DNA of 37,833 bases from AP-15 sp036500965 (GCA_036500965.1 DASYBC010000115.1:1-37833); one strand, 5' to 3'. Numbered from the stretch's first letter, positions 25,033 to 33,218 are shown. A program made the numbers and translations. Notes: generated by a model from the sequence alone, not told the origin.

Positions 25033-26364
25033 TCAGAGGATGAATTTGGAGAGGTCGGCGTTTTGGGCGAGGGCGCCGACCTGGTCGCGGACATAGGCGC
25101 GGTCGATCCGCACCTCGGTGCCTTCGGGCCGGTCGGAGGCGGTGAAGCTGATCTCCTCCAAGAGCCGCTCGAGGATAGTGTGCAGGCGGCGCGCCCCGAT
25201 GTTCTCGACCGCGCTGTTGATCTCCTCGGCGAGCAGGGCGAGCTCGTCGATCGCCGCTTCGTCGAAATCGAGCGTCACCCCCTCGGTCGCCAGCAATGCC
25301 TTGTATTGCTTGATCAGGCTCGCTTCCGGCTCGGTCAGGATACGGCGGAAGTCGTTGCGGTCGAGCGCCTTCAGCTCGACCCGGATCGGCAGCCTACCCT
25401 GCAGCTCGGGCAACAGATCGGAGGGCTTGGCCTGATGAAAGGCGCCCGAGGCGATGAACAGCACGTGGTCGGTCTTGACCGCGCCATGCTTGGTCGCGAC
25501 GGTGGTGCCCTCGATCAGCGGCAACAGATCGCGCTGCACCCCCTCGCGGCTGACGTCGGGCCCGCCGCCATAGCCGCCGCCGGCGCGCTCGCCGCGGCCG
25601 CTGATCTTGTCGATCTCGTCGATGAAGACGATGCCGTTCTGCTCGACCGTGGCGATCGCCTCGCGCACCACCGTGTCCTGGTCGAGGAGCTTGTCGCTCT
25701 CCTCGGCGATCAGCACGCGATGGCTGTCGCCGACCGTCATCCTCTTCGGCTTGGCGCGGGTGCCGAACGCCTTGCCGAAAATATCGCCGAGGTTGAGCAT
25801 CCCCATCTGCGCCCCGGGCATGCCGGGGATCTCGAAGGTCGGCAGGCTCGCGGCGGCACTCTCCTGCACGGTGACCTCGATCTCACGGTGGTCGAGCGCG
25901 CCCTCGCGCAGCTGCTTCCTAAATTTCTGGCGCGTGTCGGCGCTGGCGCTGCCGCCGACCAATGCGTCGAGCACCCGTTCCTCGGCGGCGAGCTCGGCCT
26001 TGGGCTCGACCTCCTTGCGCAGCCGCTCGCGGGTCATCGCGATCGCGATCTCGACGAGGTCGCGTACGATCTGCTCGACGTCGCGGCCGACATAGCCGAC
26101 CTCGGTGAACTTCGTCGCCTCGACCTTGACAAACGGGGCCTGCGCCAGCCTGGCGAGGCGGCGCGCGATCTCGGTCTTGCCGCAGCCGGTCGGCCCGATC
26201 ATCAGGATGTTCTTGGGCAGCACCTCCTCGCGCAGCTCCGGCGTCAGCTGCTGGCGCCGCCAGCGGTTGCGGAGCGCGATCGCGACCGCGCGCTTGGCGT
26301 CGTGCTGGCCGACGATAAAGCGGTCGAGCTCGGAGACGATTTCGCGCGGGCTGAAAGCGGGCAT
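25033..26364 (-). CDS. hslU: ATP-dependent protease ATPase subunit HslU (ClpY)
   Basis: A 443-residue AAA+ unfoldase that forms hexamers and feeds substrates to the HslV peptidase. Walker A is GPTGCGKT (residues 57-64) and Walker B is GIVFIDEIDK (about 247-256). The intermediate I-domain lies between them. The sensor and C-terminal region carries ENIGARRLHTILERLLEEI, and the extreme end DLSKFIL inserts into HslV. Length equals that of E. coli HslU. ATG 26364 is chosen over the open frame from 26394 because a GAGG site precedes it and it starts 7 bases after the hslV stop. A decayed copy of its 3' end lies at 22118-22360. Confidence 0.97.
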   Translation of the reverse strand: MPAFSPREIVSELDRFIVGQHDAKRAVAIALRNRWRRQQLTPELREEVLPKNILMIGPTGCGKTEIARRLARLAQAPFVKVEATKFTEVGYVGRDVEQIVRDLVEIAIAMTRERLRKEVEPKAELAAEERVLDALVGGSASADTRQKFRKQLREGALDHREIEVTVQESAAASLPTFEIPGMPGAQMGMLNLGDIFGKAFGTRAKPKRMTVGDSHRVLIAEESDKLLDQDTVVREAIATVEQNGIVFIDEIDKISGRGERAGGGYGGGPDVSREGVQRDLLPLIEGTTVATKHGAVKTDHVLFIASGAFHQAKPSDLLPELQGRLPIRVELKALDRNDFRRILTEPEASLIKQYKALLATEGVTLDFDEAAIDELALLAEEINSAVENIGARRLHTILERLLEEISFTASDRPEGTEVRIDRAYVRDQVGALAQNADLSKFIL

Positions 26365-26371
26365 CACGGCC

Positions 26372-26941
26372 TCAGCAGTCGAGTTTCTCGCCATCGAGCT
26401 TTTCTAGGCTGATCTTGTCGTTGGTATAGATGCAGATCCCGGCGGCGATCGCCATCGCGCGGCGGGCGATCTCCTCAGCGTCGAGATGGTCCATGCCAAC
26501 GAGCGCGCGCGCCGCGGCGAGCGCATAGCTGCCGCCCGAGCCGATGCCGATCAGCCCGTCCTCAGGCTCGAGCACGTCGCCGGTGCCGGACAGGATCAGC
26601 GACACGTTCTTGTCGGCGACCGCCATCATCGCTTCGAGCCGGCGCAGATAGCGGTCGGTGCGCCAATCCTTGGCGAGCTCGACGCAGGCCCGCGACAGCT
26701 GGCCGGCATATTGCTCGAGCTTGCCTTCGAGCCGCTCGAACAACGTGATCGCGTCGGCGGTGGCGCCGGCGAACCCGGCGATCACGGCGCCGCCGGAGAG
26801 CCGCCGCAGCTTGCGCGCGTTGGACTTAACCACGGTCTGGCCCATTGTCACCTGGCCGTCGCCGGCGACCACGACCTGGCCGCCTTTGCGCACGCACAGG
26901 ATCGTCGTGCCGTGCCAAACCTTGCCGTCGGGATAATCCAT
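26372..26941 (-). CDS. hslV: ATP-dependent protease peptidase subunit HslV (ClpQ)
   Basis: A 189-residue proteasome-type peptidase of the HslUV complex. The N-terminal residues up to HG are removed to expose the catalytic Thr12 (HGTTILCVRKGG). The conserved VAGDGQVTMGQTVVKSNARK segment holds the catalytic lysine region, and GSGGSYALAAARAL and AIAAGICIYTND are typical of the family. It is cotranscribed with hslU 7 bases downstream and diverges from the heptad-repeat gene and the his operon, the usual alphaproteobacterial arrangement. Confidence 0.97.
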   Translation of the reverse strand: MDYPDGKVWHGTTILCVRKGGQVVVAGDGQVTMGQTVVKSNARKLRRLSGGAVIAGFAGATADAITLFERLEGKLEQYAGQLSRACVELAKDWRTDRYLRRLEAMMAVADKNVSLILSGTGDVLEPEDGLIGIGSGGSYALAAARALVGMDHLDAEEIARRAMAIAAGICIYTNDKISLEKLDGEKLDC

Positions 26942-26976
26942 GCGCCTTTCGGGATTGGGTGCCGCGAGACCGAGTG

Positions 26977-27006
26977 AAATGTAAGCTTGGCCGATCCGCG
27001 ATCAAG
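26977..27006 (-). promoter_or_regulatory. Candidate heat-shock-type promoter of hslVU
   Basis: Reading leftward, CTTGATC (27006-27000) is followed after about 15-16 bases by CTTACATTT (26985-26977). This resembles the sigma-32 pattern of a CTTG box and a C-rich TAT-like -10 box, and hslVU is a classical heat-shock operon. The transcript would start about 30 bases before hslV. The match is by eye only. Confidence 0.3.
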
Positions 27007-27118
27007 CGCAGCGCGGCGGGGACAACGGTCCGGAGCAGGTGCGGACCATTATCGCCGACGAGTATCGCGCCAGCAGCTGTGGTGCTATGATGGTTCTATA
27101 CAACTTTGGAGAAAATGG

Positions 27119-27364
27119 GTGAGTGGCGAAAAAGTAAGTCTCGAGCTGCTCGGCTCGCGGATGCTGACCATGGCCGCCGAACTGCACGACCTGCAACTGC
27201 GCTTCGGCGCGCTCGAACAGCGCCTCGGCGCCATCGAACAGCGTTTCGGCGCGCTCGAACAGCGCATCGGCGCCATAGAGTCGCGCTTCGGCGCGCAAGA
27301 GGAGCGGATGACGGCGATGCTGGCATTGCTGGTGCGCGTCGCCGAACGGATCGGGACCGCATGA
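27119..27364 (+). CDS. Heptad-repeat coiled-coil mini-protein (81 residues)
   Basis: The protein consists mainly of a near-perfect seven-residue repeat of the type RFGALEQ/RLGAIEQ, five to six times (about residues 28-65). It is flanked by a short N-terminal helix and a hydrophobic C-terminal segment (MLALLVRVAERIG). It should form a parallel coiled coil and probably an oligomer. The repeat is visible at DNA level as 21- and 42-bp periodicity. The GTG start at 27119 has a GGAG 7 bases upstream; an ATG at 27161 is an alternative. It lies between hslV and hisB with no known link to either. Such proteins are often annotated as hypothetical. Confidence 0.6.
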   Translation: MSGEKVSLELLGSRMLTMAAELHDLQLRFGALEQRLGAIEQRFGALEQRIGAIESRFGAQEERMTAMLALLVRVAERIGTA

Positions 27365-27479
27365 CGAAGGCATCGCTCGAAGCGCGCCAGTGGCGAGCCA
27401 GCCGCGGAACCGCTAAATAGGTGTTGTCGCGATCGAAATCGGCGGTGTCGCGATCAAAAGGGCGACAAAGGAGAGCATC

Positions 27480-28079
27480 GTGCGGGTGGCGACGGTCGAG
27501 CGCAACACCAAGGAAACCCAGATCAGCGGCCGGGTCGATCTCGACGGCAGCGGCGCCGCCGATATCTCGACCGGCATCGGCTTTCTCGATCACATGCTCG
27601 AGCAATTGGCCAAGCACAGCCTGATTGATATCGGATTGCGCGCGAAGGGCGACCTGCACATCGACTTTCATCACACCACCGAGGACACCGGCTATGTCGT
27701 CGGCGAGGCGGTGTCGAAGGCATTGGGCTCGCGGGCCGGCATCGCGCGCTACGGCCACGCGGTAATCCCGATGGACGAGACCCTGACCCGGGTCAGCCTC
27801 GATGCTTCGAACCGGCCTTACCTCGTGTGGAAGGTGAACTTCACCCGGCCGAAGCTCGGCGACATGGATACCGAGCTGTTCAAGGAATGGTTCCAGGCTT
27901 TTGCCCAATCGGCGGGGGTGACCTTGCACGTCGAGAACATTTACGGCGAGAACAACCACCACATCGTCGAATCCTGCTTCAAGGGCTTGGCCCGGGCATT
28001 GCGCCAGGCGGTCGAGATCGACCCGCGGCGCCAGGGCGCGGTCCCCTCGACCAAGGGTGTGCTCGGCGGCACCCTCTGA
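27480..28079 (+). CDS. hisB: Imidazoleglycerol-phosphate dehydratase
   Basis: A 199-residue manganese enzyme of histidine biosynthesis that dehydrates imidazoleglycerol phosphate to imidazoleacetol phosphate. It is the monofunctional form, without a phosphatase domain. Metal-binding motifs are DHMLEQLAKHS, DFHHTTED and ENNHHIVESCFK; the C-terminus PSTKGVLGG is conserved. The GTG start at 27480 has a GGAG 6 bases upstream. First gene of a his operon; its stop overlaps the hisH start (TGATG). Confidence 0.97.
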   Translation: MRVATVERNTKETQISGRVDLDGSGAADISTGIGFLDHMLEQLAKHSLIDIGLRAKGDLHIDFHHTTEDTGYVVGEAVSKALGSRAGIARYGHAVIPMDETLTRVSLDASNRPYLVWKVNFTRPKLGDMDTELFKEWFQAFAQSAGVTLHVENIYGENNHHIVESCFKGLARALRQAVEIDPRRQGAVPSTKGVLGGTL

Positions 28080-28720
28080 TGCAGGTCGCGATCGTCGATT
28101 ACGGCTCGGGGAATCTGCGCTCGGCCGCCAAGGCTTTCGAGCGGGCCGCGGTGGAGAACGGCATTGCCGCCGCGATCGCGGTGACGAGCCGGCCGGAGGT
28201 GGTCGCCGGCGCCGATTGCGTCGTGCTGCCCGGGGTTGGCGCCTTTGCCGATTGCCGGCGCGGGCTCGCCGCTGTGCCCGGGCTCGAAGACGCGCTCTGT
28301 GAGGCGGTGCGGGCCCGTGCGCGCCCGTTTCTCGGCATCTGCGTCGGCATGCAGCTGATGGCGGAACGCGGCCGCGAGTTCGAGACCGTGCTCGGGCTCG
28401 GCTGGATCGGCGGCGAGGTGGTGCCGATCGCGCCGTCCGACCCGGCGCTGAAGATCCCGCATATGGGATGGAACGAGCTTGAGCTCGGGGCGTTTCACCC
28501 GCTGCTTGCTGGGCTCGGGGGGGCCGCGCACGCCTATTTTGTGCACAGCTACCATTTCCGGCCGACCAATCGCGATGATGTTCTCGCCGTGACCGATTAC
28601 GGCGGGCCGCTCGCCGCGGTGGTCGGGCGCGGCAACCTCGCCGGGACCCAGTTCCATCCGGAGAAAAGTCAGGAGGCGGGATTGCGATTGATCGGCAACT
28701 TTTTGCGGTGGCGCCCATGA
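28079..28720 (+). CDS. hisH: Imidazole glycerol phosphate synthase, glutaminase subunit
   Basis: A 213-residue class I glutamine amidotransferase that supplies ammonia to HisF. The catalytic triad is visible: Cys88 in FLGICVGMQLM, and His193 with Glu195 in QFHPEKSQ. The N-terminal VDYGSGNLRS and VLPGVGAF segments are typical. It overlaps hisB by one base and the GNAT gene by four, so translation is probably coupled. Confidence 0.97.
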   Translation: MQVAIVDYGSGNLRSAAKAFERAAVENGIAAAIAVTSRPEVVAGADCVVLPGVGAFADCRRGLAAVPGLEDALCEAVRARARPFLGICVGMQLMAERGREFETVLGLGWIGGEVVPIAPSDPALKIPHMGWNELELGAFHPLLAGLGGAAHAYFVHSYHFRPTNRDDVLAVTDYGGPLAAVVGRGNLAGTQFHPEKSQEAGLRLIGNFLRWRP

Positions 28721-29271
28721 GCGGTGCGGCGAGCGCGACGGTGATCTCGGTCGAGCGGATGACCCGCTGCTCGGGCAACGATCTCGACGATCTGTGCGAG
28801 GCGACCGAGAGCGCCATCACCGAGGGCGGTGGGTTCGGCTGGCTCACGCCGCCGCCGCGCCAGGTGCTGGAAAACTATTGGAAGGGTGTGCTGCTGGTGC
28901 CCGAGCGCCGACTCGTCGTCGGCCGGCTCGACGGGGTCGTCGCCGGCTCGGCGCAGCTGAGCCGGGCGCCACGCAACAATGAAGCGCAGGCCTTCGCCGG
29001 AACCGTGACCAGCGCGTTTGTGGCGCCATGGGCGCGCGGCCACGGTCTCGGCCGCGGCATCGTGCTCGAGATCGAGCGGCTGGCGCGAGAATTGGGGCTG
29101 GTGGTGCTCAACCTCGATCTGCGCGACACCCAGCGGGCGGCGATCGGGCTCTATGAGAGCCTCGGCTACCGCCGCTGGGGCACCCACCCGGTCTACGCGC
29201 GGGTCGAGGGCCGGATCGTGCCGGGCCACTATTATTACAAATTGCTCGACGAAGCGCTGGCCCGCCCGTGA
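28717..29271 (+). CDS. GNAT-family N-acetyltransferase inside the his operon
   Basis: A 184-residue acetyltransferase of the GNAT fold. The acetyl-CoA loop appears as TSAFVAPWARGHGLGRGIV (motif A, with the arginine/glycine pattern R-G-H-G-L-G-R-G). Motif B is RAAIGLYESLGYRRWG. The substrate is unknown. It overlaps hisH by ATGA upstream and hisA by GTGA downstream, so it is fully embedded in the his operon and probably made with its proteins. A GTG at 28708 is possible, but ATG 28717 fits the overlap. It could act on a metabolite or protein related to histidine synthesis, but that is inferred from position only. Confidence 0.9.
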   Translation: MSGAASATVISVERMTRCSGNDLDDLCEATESAITEGGGFGWLTPPPRQVLENYWKGVLLVPERRLVVGRLDGVVAGSAQLSRAPRNNEAQAFAGTVTSAFVAPWARGHGLGRGIVLEIERLARELGLVVLNLDLRDTQRAAIGLYESLGYRRWGTHPVYARVEGRIVPGHYYYKLLDEALARP

Positions 29272-30005
29272 TCCTCTACCCGGCGATCGATCTCAAAGAC
29301 GGCGCCTGCGTTCGGCTGGTCCGCGGCGAGATGGCGAGCGCCACCGTGTTCAACGACGATCCCGCGGCGCAGGCGCGGCTGTTCGCGGCGGCCGGCTTCG
29401 CCTGGCTGCACATCGTCGATCTGAACGGGGCATTCGCCGGCAGATCGGTCAACGGGGCGGCGGTGGCGGCGATCCGCGGCGCCGTCGATCTCTCTATTCA
29501 ATTGGGCGGCGGCATCCGCGACCGAGACGCGATCGACAAATGGCTCGGGCTCGGCATCGGCCGCGTCGTGCTCGGCACCGCCGCGTTGCGCGACCCGGAG
29601 CTGGTGCGGCACGCCGCCGCCGACCACCCCGGCCGCATCGCCGTCGGCATCGACGCGCGCGATGGCCGGGTTGCGGTCGCCGGCTGGGCCGAAGAGAGCA
29701 CGATCGGCGTCGTCGAGCTCGCCCGGCGCTTCGAGGATTGCGGCATCGCGGCGATCATCCATACCGACATCGCCCGCGACGGCGCGCTCGGCGGCGTCGA
29801 TGCCGCGGCGACCGCCCGGCTGGCGCGCCAGGTTCGCGTCCCGGTCATCGCCTCGGGTGGTGTCGCCTCGCTCGCCGACATCGCCGCACTCAAAGCACAA
29901 GAGGCGGACGGCATCGCCGGCATCGTCTGCGGGCGCGCGCTCTATGATGGGCGCATCGACCCGCGCGCGGCGCTGCGCATCGCCGCCGGGGAGCCCCGAT
30001 GCTGA
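29268..30005 (+). CDS. hisA: ProFAR isomerase (phosphoribosylformimino-AICAR-phosphate isomerase)
   Basis: A 245-residue TIM-barrel enzyme catalysing the fourth step of histidine biosynthesis, the Amadori rearrangement of ProFAR to PRFAR. Catalytic aspartates are Asp8 (YPAIDLKDG) and Asp129 (VGIDARDG). Phosphate-binding loops QLGGGIRD and VIASGGVASL are present. The GTG start at 29268 overlaps the GNAT stop; the 3' end overlaps hisF by seven bases. Confidence 0.97.
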   Translation: MILYPAIDLKDGACVRLVRGEMASATVFNDDPAAQARLFAAAGFAWLHIVDLNGAFAGRSVNGAAVAAIRGAVDLSIQLGGGIRDRDAIDKWLGLGIGRVVLGTAALRDPELVRHAAADHPGRIAVGIDARDGRVAVAGWAEESTIGVVELARRFEDCGIAAIIHTDIARDGALGGVDAAATARLARQVRVPVIASGGVASLADIAALKAQEADGIAGIVCGRALYDGRIDPRAALRIAAGEPRC

Positions 30006-30757
30006 AGATGCGGGTTATCCCCTGCCTCGACGTCAAGGACGGACGGGTCGTCAAGGGCGTCAACTTCGTCGATCTCGTCGATGCCGGCGACCCGGTGGCC
30101 CAGGCCCGGTTCTACGACCGCGAGGGCGCCGACGAACTTTGCTTTCTCGACATCACCGCCAGCCACGAGGGGCGCGACACGCTCTACGACGTGGTCCGCC
30201 GCACCGCCGAGCAATGCTTTATGCCGCTGACCGTCGGCGGCGGCGTGCGCACGGTCGAGGACATCCGCCGCCTGCTGCTCGCCGGCGCCGACAAGGTGTC
30301 GATCAACACCGCCGCCGTCGCCCGGCCGGAATTCGTGCGCGAGGCGGCGCAGAAATTCGGCAGCCAGTGCATCGTCGCCGCGATCGACGCCAAAGGCGTG
30401 ACGCCGGGGCGGTGGGAGGTGTTCACTCATGGCGGGCGGCGGCCGACCGGCATCGACGCCGTCGAATGGGCGCGCCGCCTCGCCGATTACGGGGCCGGCG
30501 AAATCCTGTTGACCTCGATGGATCGCGACGGCACCAAGTCGGGCTTCGACATCGCGCTGACCTGCGCCGTCGCCGACGCGGTGCGCGTCCCGGTCATCGC
30601 CTCGGGCGGCGTGGGCTCGCTCGATCATTTGGTCGAGGGAATTCGCGACGGCCACGCGACCGCGGTGCTGGCCGCCTCGATCTTTCATTTCGGAGCATTC
30701 CGCATCGGCGAGGCCAAGGCTCGGCTCGCCGCTTGCGGCATCCCGGTGCGGAGTTGA
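29999..30757 (+). CDS. hisF: Imidazole glycerol phosphate synthase, cyclase subunit
   Basis: A 252-residue TIM barrel that uses ammonia from HisH to convert PRFAR to imidazoleglycerol phosphate and AICAR. The catalytic Asp11 (IPCLDVKDGRVVKG) and Asp130 (VAAIDAKG) fall at exactly the classical positions. The phosphate loops VGGGVRTVEDIR and VIASGGVGSLDHL are present. It overlaps the end of hisA, and hisE begins three bases after its stop. Confidence 0.98.
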   Translation: MLKMRVIPCLDVKDGRVVKGVNFVDLVDAGDPVAQARFYDREGADELCFLDITASHEGRDTLYDVVRRTAEQCFMPLTVGGGVRTVEDIRRLLLAGADKVSINTAAVARPEFVREAAQKFGSQCIVAAIDAKGVTPGRWEVFTHGGRRPTGIDAVEWARRLADYGAGEILLTSMDRDGTKSGFDIALTCAVADAVRVPVIASGGVGSLDHLVEGIRDGHATAVLAASIFHFGAFRIGEAKARLAACGIPVRS

Positions 30758-30760
30758 TGC

Positions 30761-31093
30761 ATGGCGGATGAGCTGGGTGCGGCGCTGAACCGCCTGTGGC
30801 GGGTGATCGGGTCGCGCCGCGGCGCCGACCCGCAGACCTCGTACACGGCCCGGCTGTTCGCCCGCGGCCGCACCAAGATCGCTCAGAAGCTCGGCGAAGA
30901 AGCGGTCGAGGCGGTCATCGAGGGGATCCGCGGCGACGCGCCAAAGCTCGTCGGCGAAAGCGCCGACCTGCTCTATCACCTGTTGGTGCTGTGGGCCGAC
31001 GCCGGCGTCTCCCCGGCCGACGTCGCCGCCGAGCTGACGCGCCGCGAGGGTGTCTCCGGCCTCGCCGAGAAGCGCGGCCGGGCGCAGCTATAA
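30761..31093 (+). CDS. hisE: Phosphoribosyl-ATP pyrophosphatase
   Basis: A 110-residue all-helical MazG-like enzyme that removes pyrophosphate from phosphoribosyl-ATP, the second step of histidine synthesis. The family signature KIAQKLGEEAVEAVIEG, with its metal-binding glutamates, and the SADLLYHLLVLWADAG helix are present. It is the monofunctional form; no hisI is in the window. It directly follows hisF. Confidence 0.96.
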   Translation: MADELGAALNRLWRVIGSRRGADPQTSYTARLFARGRTKIAQKLGEEAVEAVIEGIRGDAPKLVGESADLLYHLLVLWADAGVSPADVAAELTRREGVSGLAEKRGRAQL

Positions 31094-31117
31094 AGCCAGC
31101 GTATAGGAAGGCGGACG

Positions 31118-31480
31118 ATGCCCTACGATCGCAACAATGTTTTCGCCCGCATCCTGCGCGGCGAGATCCCGTGCAGCAAGGTCTACGAGGACGAGCACGT
31201 CCTCGCTTTCCACGACATTAACCCGCTGAGCCCGACGCATATCCTGGTCATCCCCAAGGGCGAGTATGTGTCGCTCGACGATTTTGCCGCAAATGCCACC
31301 GCGGCCGAGCATTCGGCCCTGTTTCGCGCCTTGGGGCGGATCGCCGGCGAGCGCGGCATCGCCGAAACCGGCCATCGCATCATCGCCAACAGCGGCCGCG
31401 ACGGTCACCAGGAGGTGCCGCATTTTCATGTGCACCTGTTCGGCGGGCGCGACCTCGGCCGGATGCTGCTGCGGCAGTGA
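31118..31480 (+). CDS. HIT-family hydrolase, HinT-like
   Basis: A 120-residue histidine-triad protein. The triad is His102, His104 and His106 in HFHVHLFGG, and the N-terminal half has FARILRGEIPCSKVYEDE and HDINPLSPTHILVIPK. HinT relatives hydrolyse purine nucleoside phosphoramidates such as adenylated lysine. It follows hisE by 24 bases with an AGGAAGG site, as in many alphaproteobacteria, and is probably the last gene of the his transcript. Confidence 0.95.
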   Translation: MPYDRNNVFARILRGEIPCSKVYEDEHVLAFHDINPLSPTHILVIPKGEYVSLDDFAANATAAEHSALFRALGRIAGERGIAETGHRIIANSGRDGHQEVPHFHVHLFGGRDLGRMLLRQ

Positions 31481-31541
31481 TCCGGCGCCCCCGCGGTGAT
31501 TGGCCGGCTGGCGGAAACGCCGCGGTCGCGTCGCCCGAGGA

Positions 31542-31652
31542 TCAGGGCTTGGTCGCCTGCGGCTGGCCGGCGGGCCGCTTGTCGGCGCCCTTCTTTTTCT
31601 GCTTGGGCTTTTTCGCTTCCCGGCTCGATCGCTTCTGCTCCTTGTTGGCCAT
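31542..31652 (-). CDS. Lysine-rich mini-protein (36 residues)
   Basis: ATG 31652 with a GGGAGG site 5 bases upstream opens a 36-codon frame ending at TGA 31542. The product starts MANKEQKRSSREAKKPKQ and continues KKKGADKRPAGQ, with nearly half of the residues being Lys or Arg. Very similar short lysine-rich proteins beginning MxNKEQ are common but uncharacterised in alphaproteobacteria (from memory). It lies 77 bases downstream of the amidase on the same strand. A nucleic-acid or ribosome contact is plausible from charge alone. Confidence 0.6.
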   Translation of the reverse strand: MANKEQKRSSREAKKPKQKKKGADKRPAGQPQATKP

Positions 31653-31729
31653 CGCAACCTCCCGTCATTCTGGTCACGGCGAATATGCTGCGGCGGTGCT
31701 ACAATGCAACCGCAGAAATTCGCGCGCGG

Positions 31730-33208
31730 TCAGATCGAGCGATGCCGCGGCCATCGCTTGGCCTCGACCCCGGCATCGCCGCCAGAAGCGATCGCGGCGA
31801 GGCGGGATTCGAGCTGCGCGCCGGGCCACGCCGTGCCGACGGCCTCCTCGTACACGCGGCAGGCCTGGAGCACGGCGAGATCGCCATAGAGCGGGCCGGT
31901 CACCTGCAAGCCGATCGGCAGACCATCGACCATCCCGCACGGAATTGACGCCGACGGGTTCTTGGTCAGGTTGAACGGCGCGGTATAGGGCATCCAGCTC
32001 GGATAGTTTTTCGGGTTTGGCAGGTCGTCGTCGCGCGGCTCGGCATAGGCCGCCGGGATCGGCATCGTCGGCGACAGCAGCAAATCGTACCGGTCGAAAA
32101 ACAGCCGCACCGCCTGGCCGAGTGCGGCGCGCCGCGTGATCGCCTCGACATACTCTTCCTGCGTCACCTTCTCGCCGCGGCGGCACAGCTCGACGAGGCC
32201 GGGATCCATCAGCGCCGGCGCGTCCGGCGGCAAGCCGCGCAGCAGCGCCCAGAACGCGGCGAGCGCCAGTGGCTCGAAAATCCCCCGCGGCGATTGCGGG
32301 AACGGGTCGGCCGGCTCGACCTGCGCGCCAAGACCGCGGAAAACCTCGGCGGCGCGCTCGACAGCAGCGCGGACCGCCGGTTCCGGCTCGGCGAGGCCAA
32401 GGGTCGGCGACAGTGCGATCCGCTTGCCCTTTACGGTCCCCTCGCCCACCCGCTGTCGATAGGCCACGCCGTCGTCGGGCAGGCTGTGCCAATCGCGCGA
32501 ATCCGGGCCCTTGACCGCGTCGAGCATCAGCGCCGCGTCCGCGACATGGCGCGCCATCGGCCCGATATGGGCGACATCGCCAAAGGCCGAGGGCGGATAG
32601 ACCGCGACCAGGCCAAAGGTCGGCTTCAGCCCGAAGATGCCGCAAAACGCGGCCGGAATGCGGATCGAGCCGCCGGCATCGGTGCCGACCGCGAGGGGAC
32701 AGATGCCGGCCAGCAGCGCTACCGCGCTGCCGCCGCTGCTGCCGCCCGGGGTGCGCTCGAGGTTCCACGGGTTGCGGGTGGTGCCGCTCAACGGCGAGTC
32801 GGTCAAGGGCTTCCAGCCGAATTCGGGGGTCGTGGTCTTGCCGAACAGCACCGCGCCATGCGCCCGCAGCTTGGCCGTGACCGGCGAATCCTCGTCCCAG
32901 GCCTGGTTCGGGTCGATCGTGCGCGAGCCGACGAGGCGCGGCCAGCCGCGGGTCAAGACCGTGTCCTTGATCGCCACCGGAACGCCGTCGAGCAGGCCCT
33001 GCGGCGCGCCCTTTTGCCAGCGCGCCTCCGAGCCGCGCGCCGCGGCCATCGCCGCCTCCGGGTCATAGAGGACAAAGGCGTTGACCGCACCCTCATAGCG
33101 TTCGAGCCGGGCCAAGGTTTCGGTCAGCACCTCGACTGGCGACAGCTTTTTGTCGCGGTAGAGCGCCAGGAGCCGCGTCGCCGGCAGAAAGGCGATCTCG
33201 TCGGTCAT
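31730..33208 (-). CDS. Amidase signature family amidase
   Basis: A 492-residue hydrolase of the amidase signature family, the fold of GatA and fatty acid amide hydrolase. The Ser-cisSer-Lys triad is visible: Lys in VAIKDTVLTRG, the first serine in GGSSGGSAVALLAG and the nucleophile in GTDAGGSIRIPAAFCG. No GatB or GatC lies nearby and the C-terminal half differs from GatA, so it is probably a stand-alone amidase acting on a small amide of unknown identity. The ATG at 33208 is preceded by GAGGAGG, which overlaps the stop codon of the upstream dehydrogenase. The two genes are therefore coupled and may share a pathway. Confidence 0.92.
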   Translation of the reverse strand: MTDEIAFLPATRLLALYRDKKLSPVEVLTETLARLERYEGAVNAFVLYDPEAAMAAARGSEARWQKGAPQGLLDGVPVAIKDTVLTRGWPRLVGSRTIDPNQAWDEDSPVTAKLRAHGAVLFGKTTTPEFGWKPLTDSPLSGTTRNPWNLERTPGGSSGGSAVALLAGICPLAVGTDAGGSIRIPAAFCGIFGLKPTFGLVAVYPPSAFGDVAHIGPMARHVADAALMLDAVKGPDSRDWHSLPDDGVAYRQRVGEGTVKGKRIALSPTLGLAEPEPAVRAAVERAAEVFRGLGAQVEPADPFPQSPRGIFEPLALAAFWALLRGLPPDAPALMDPGLVELCRRGEKVTQEEYVEAITRRAALGQAVRLFFDRYDLLLSPTMPIPAAYAEPRDDDLPNPKNYPSWMPYTAPFNLTKNPSASIPCGMVDGLPIGLQVTGPLYGDLAVLQACRVYEEAVGTAWPGAQLESRLAAIASGGDAGVEAKRWPRHRSI

Positions 33209-33218
33209 CGGGTCCTCC

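Noticed and set aside
24922..26412. Plus-strand open frame of 496 codons opposite hslU
   Set aside because: Antisense shadow of hslU with no recognisable domain or ribosome binding site.
27421..27479. Short direct repeat (GGTGTTGTCGCGATC / GGTGTCGCGATC) before hisB as a histidine leader or attenuator
   Set aside because: There is no histidine-codon-rich leader peptide and no terminator/antiterminator pair; two imperfect copies are not enough.
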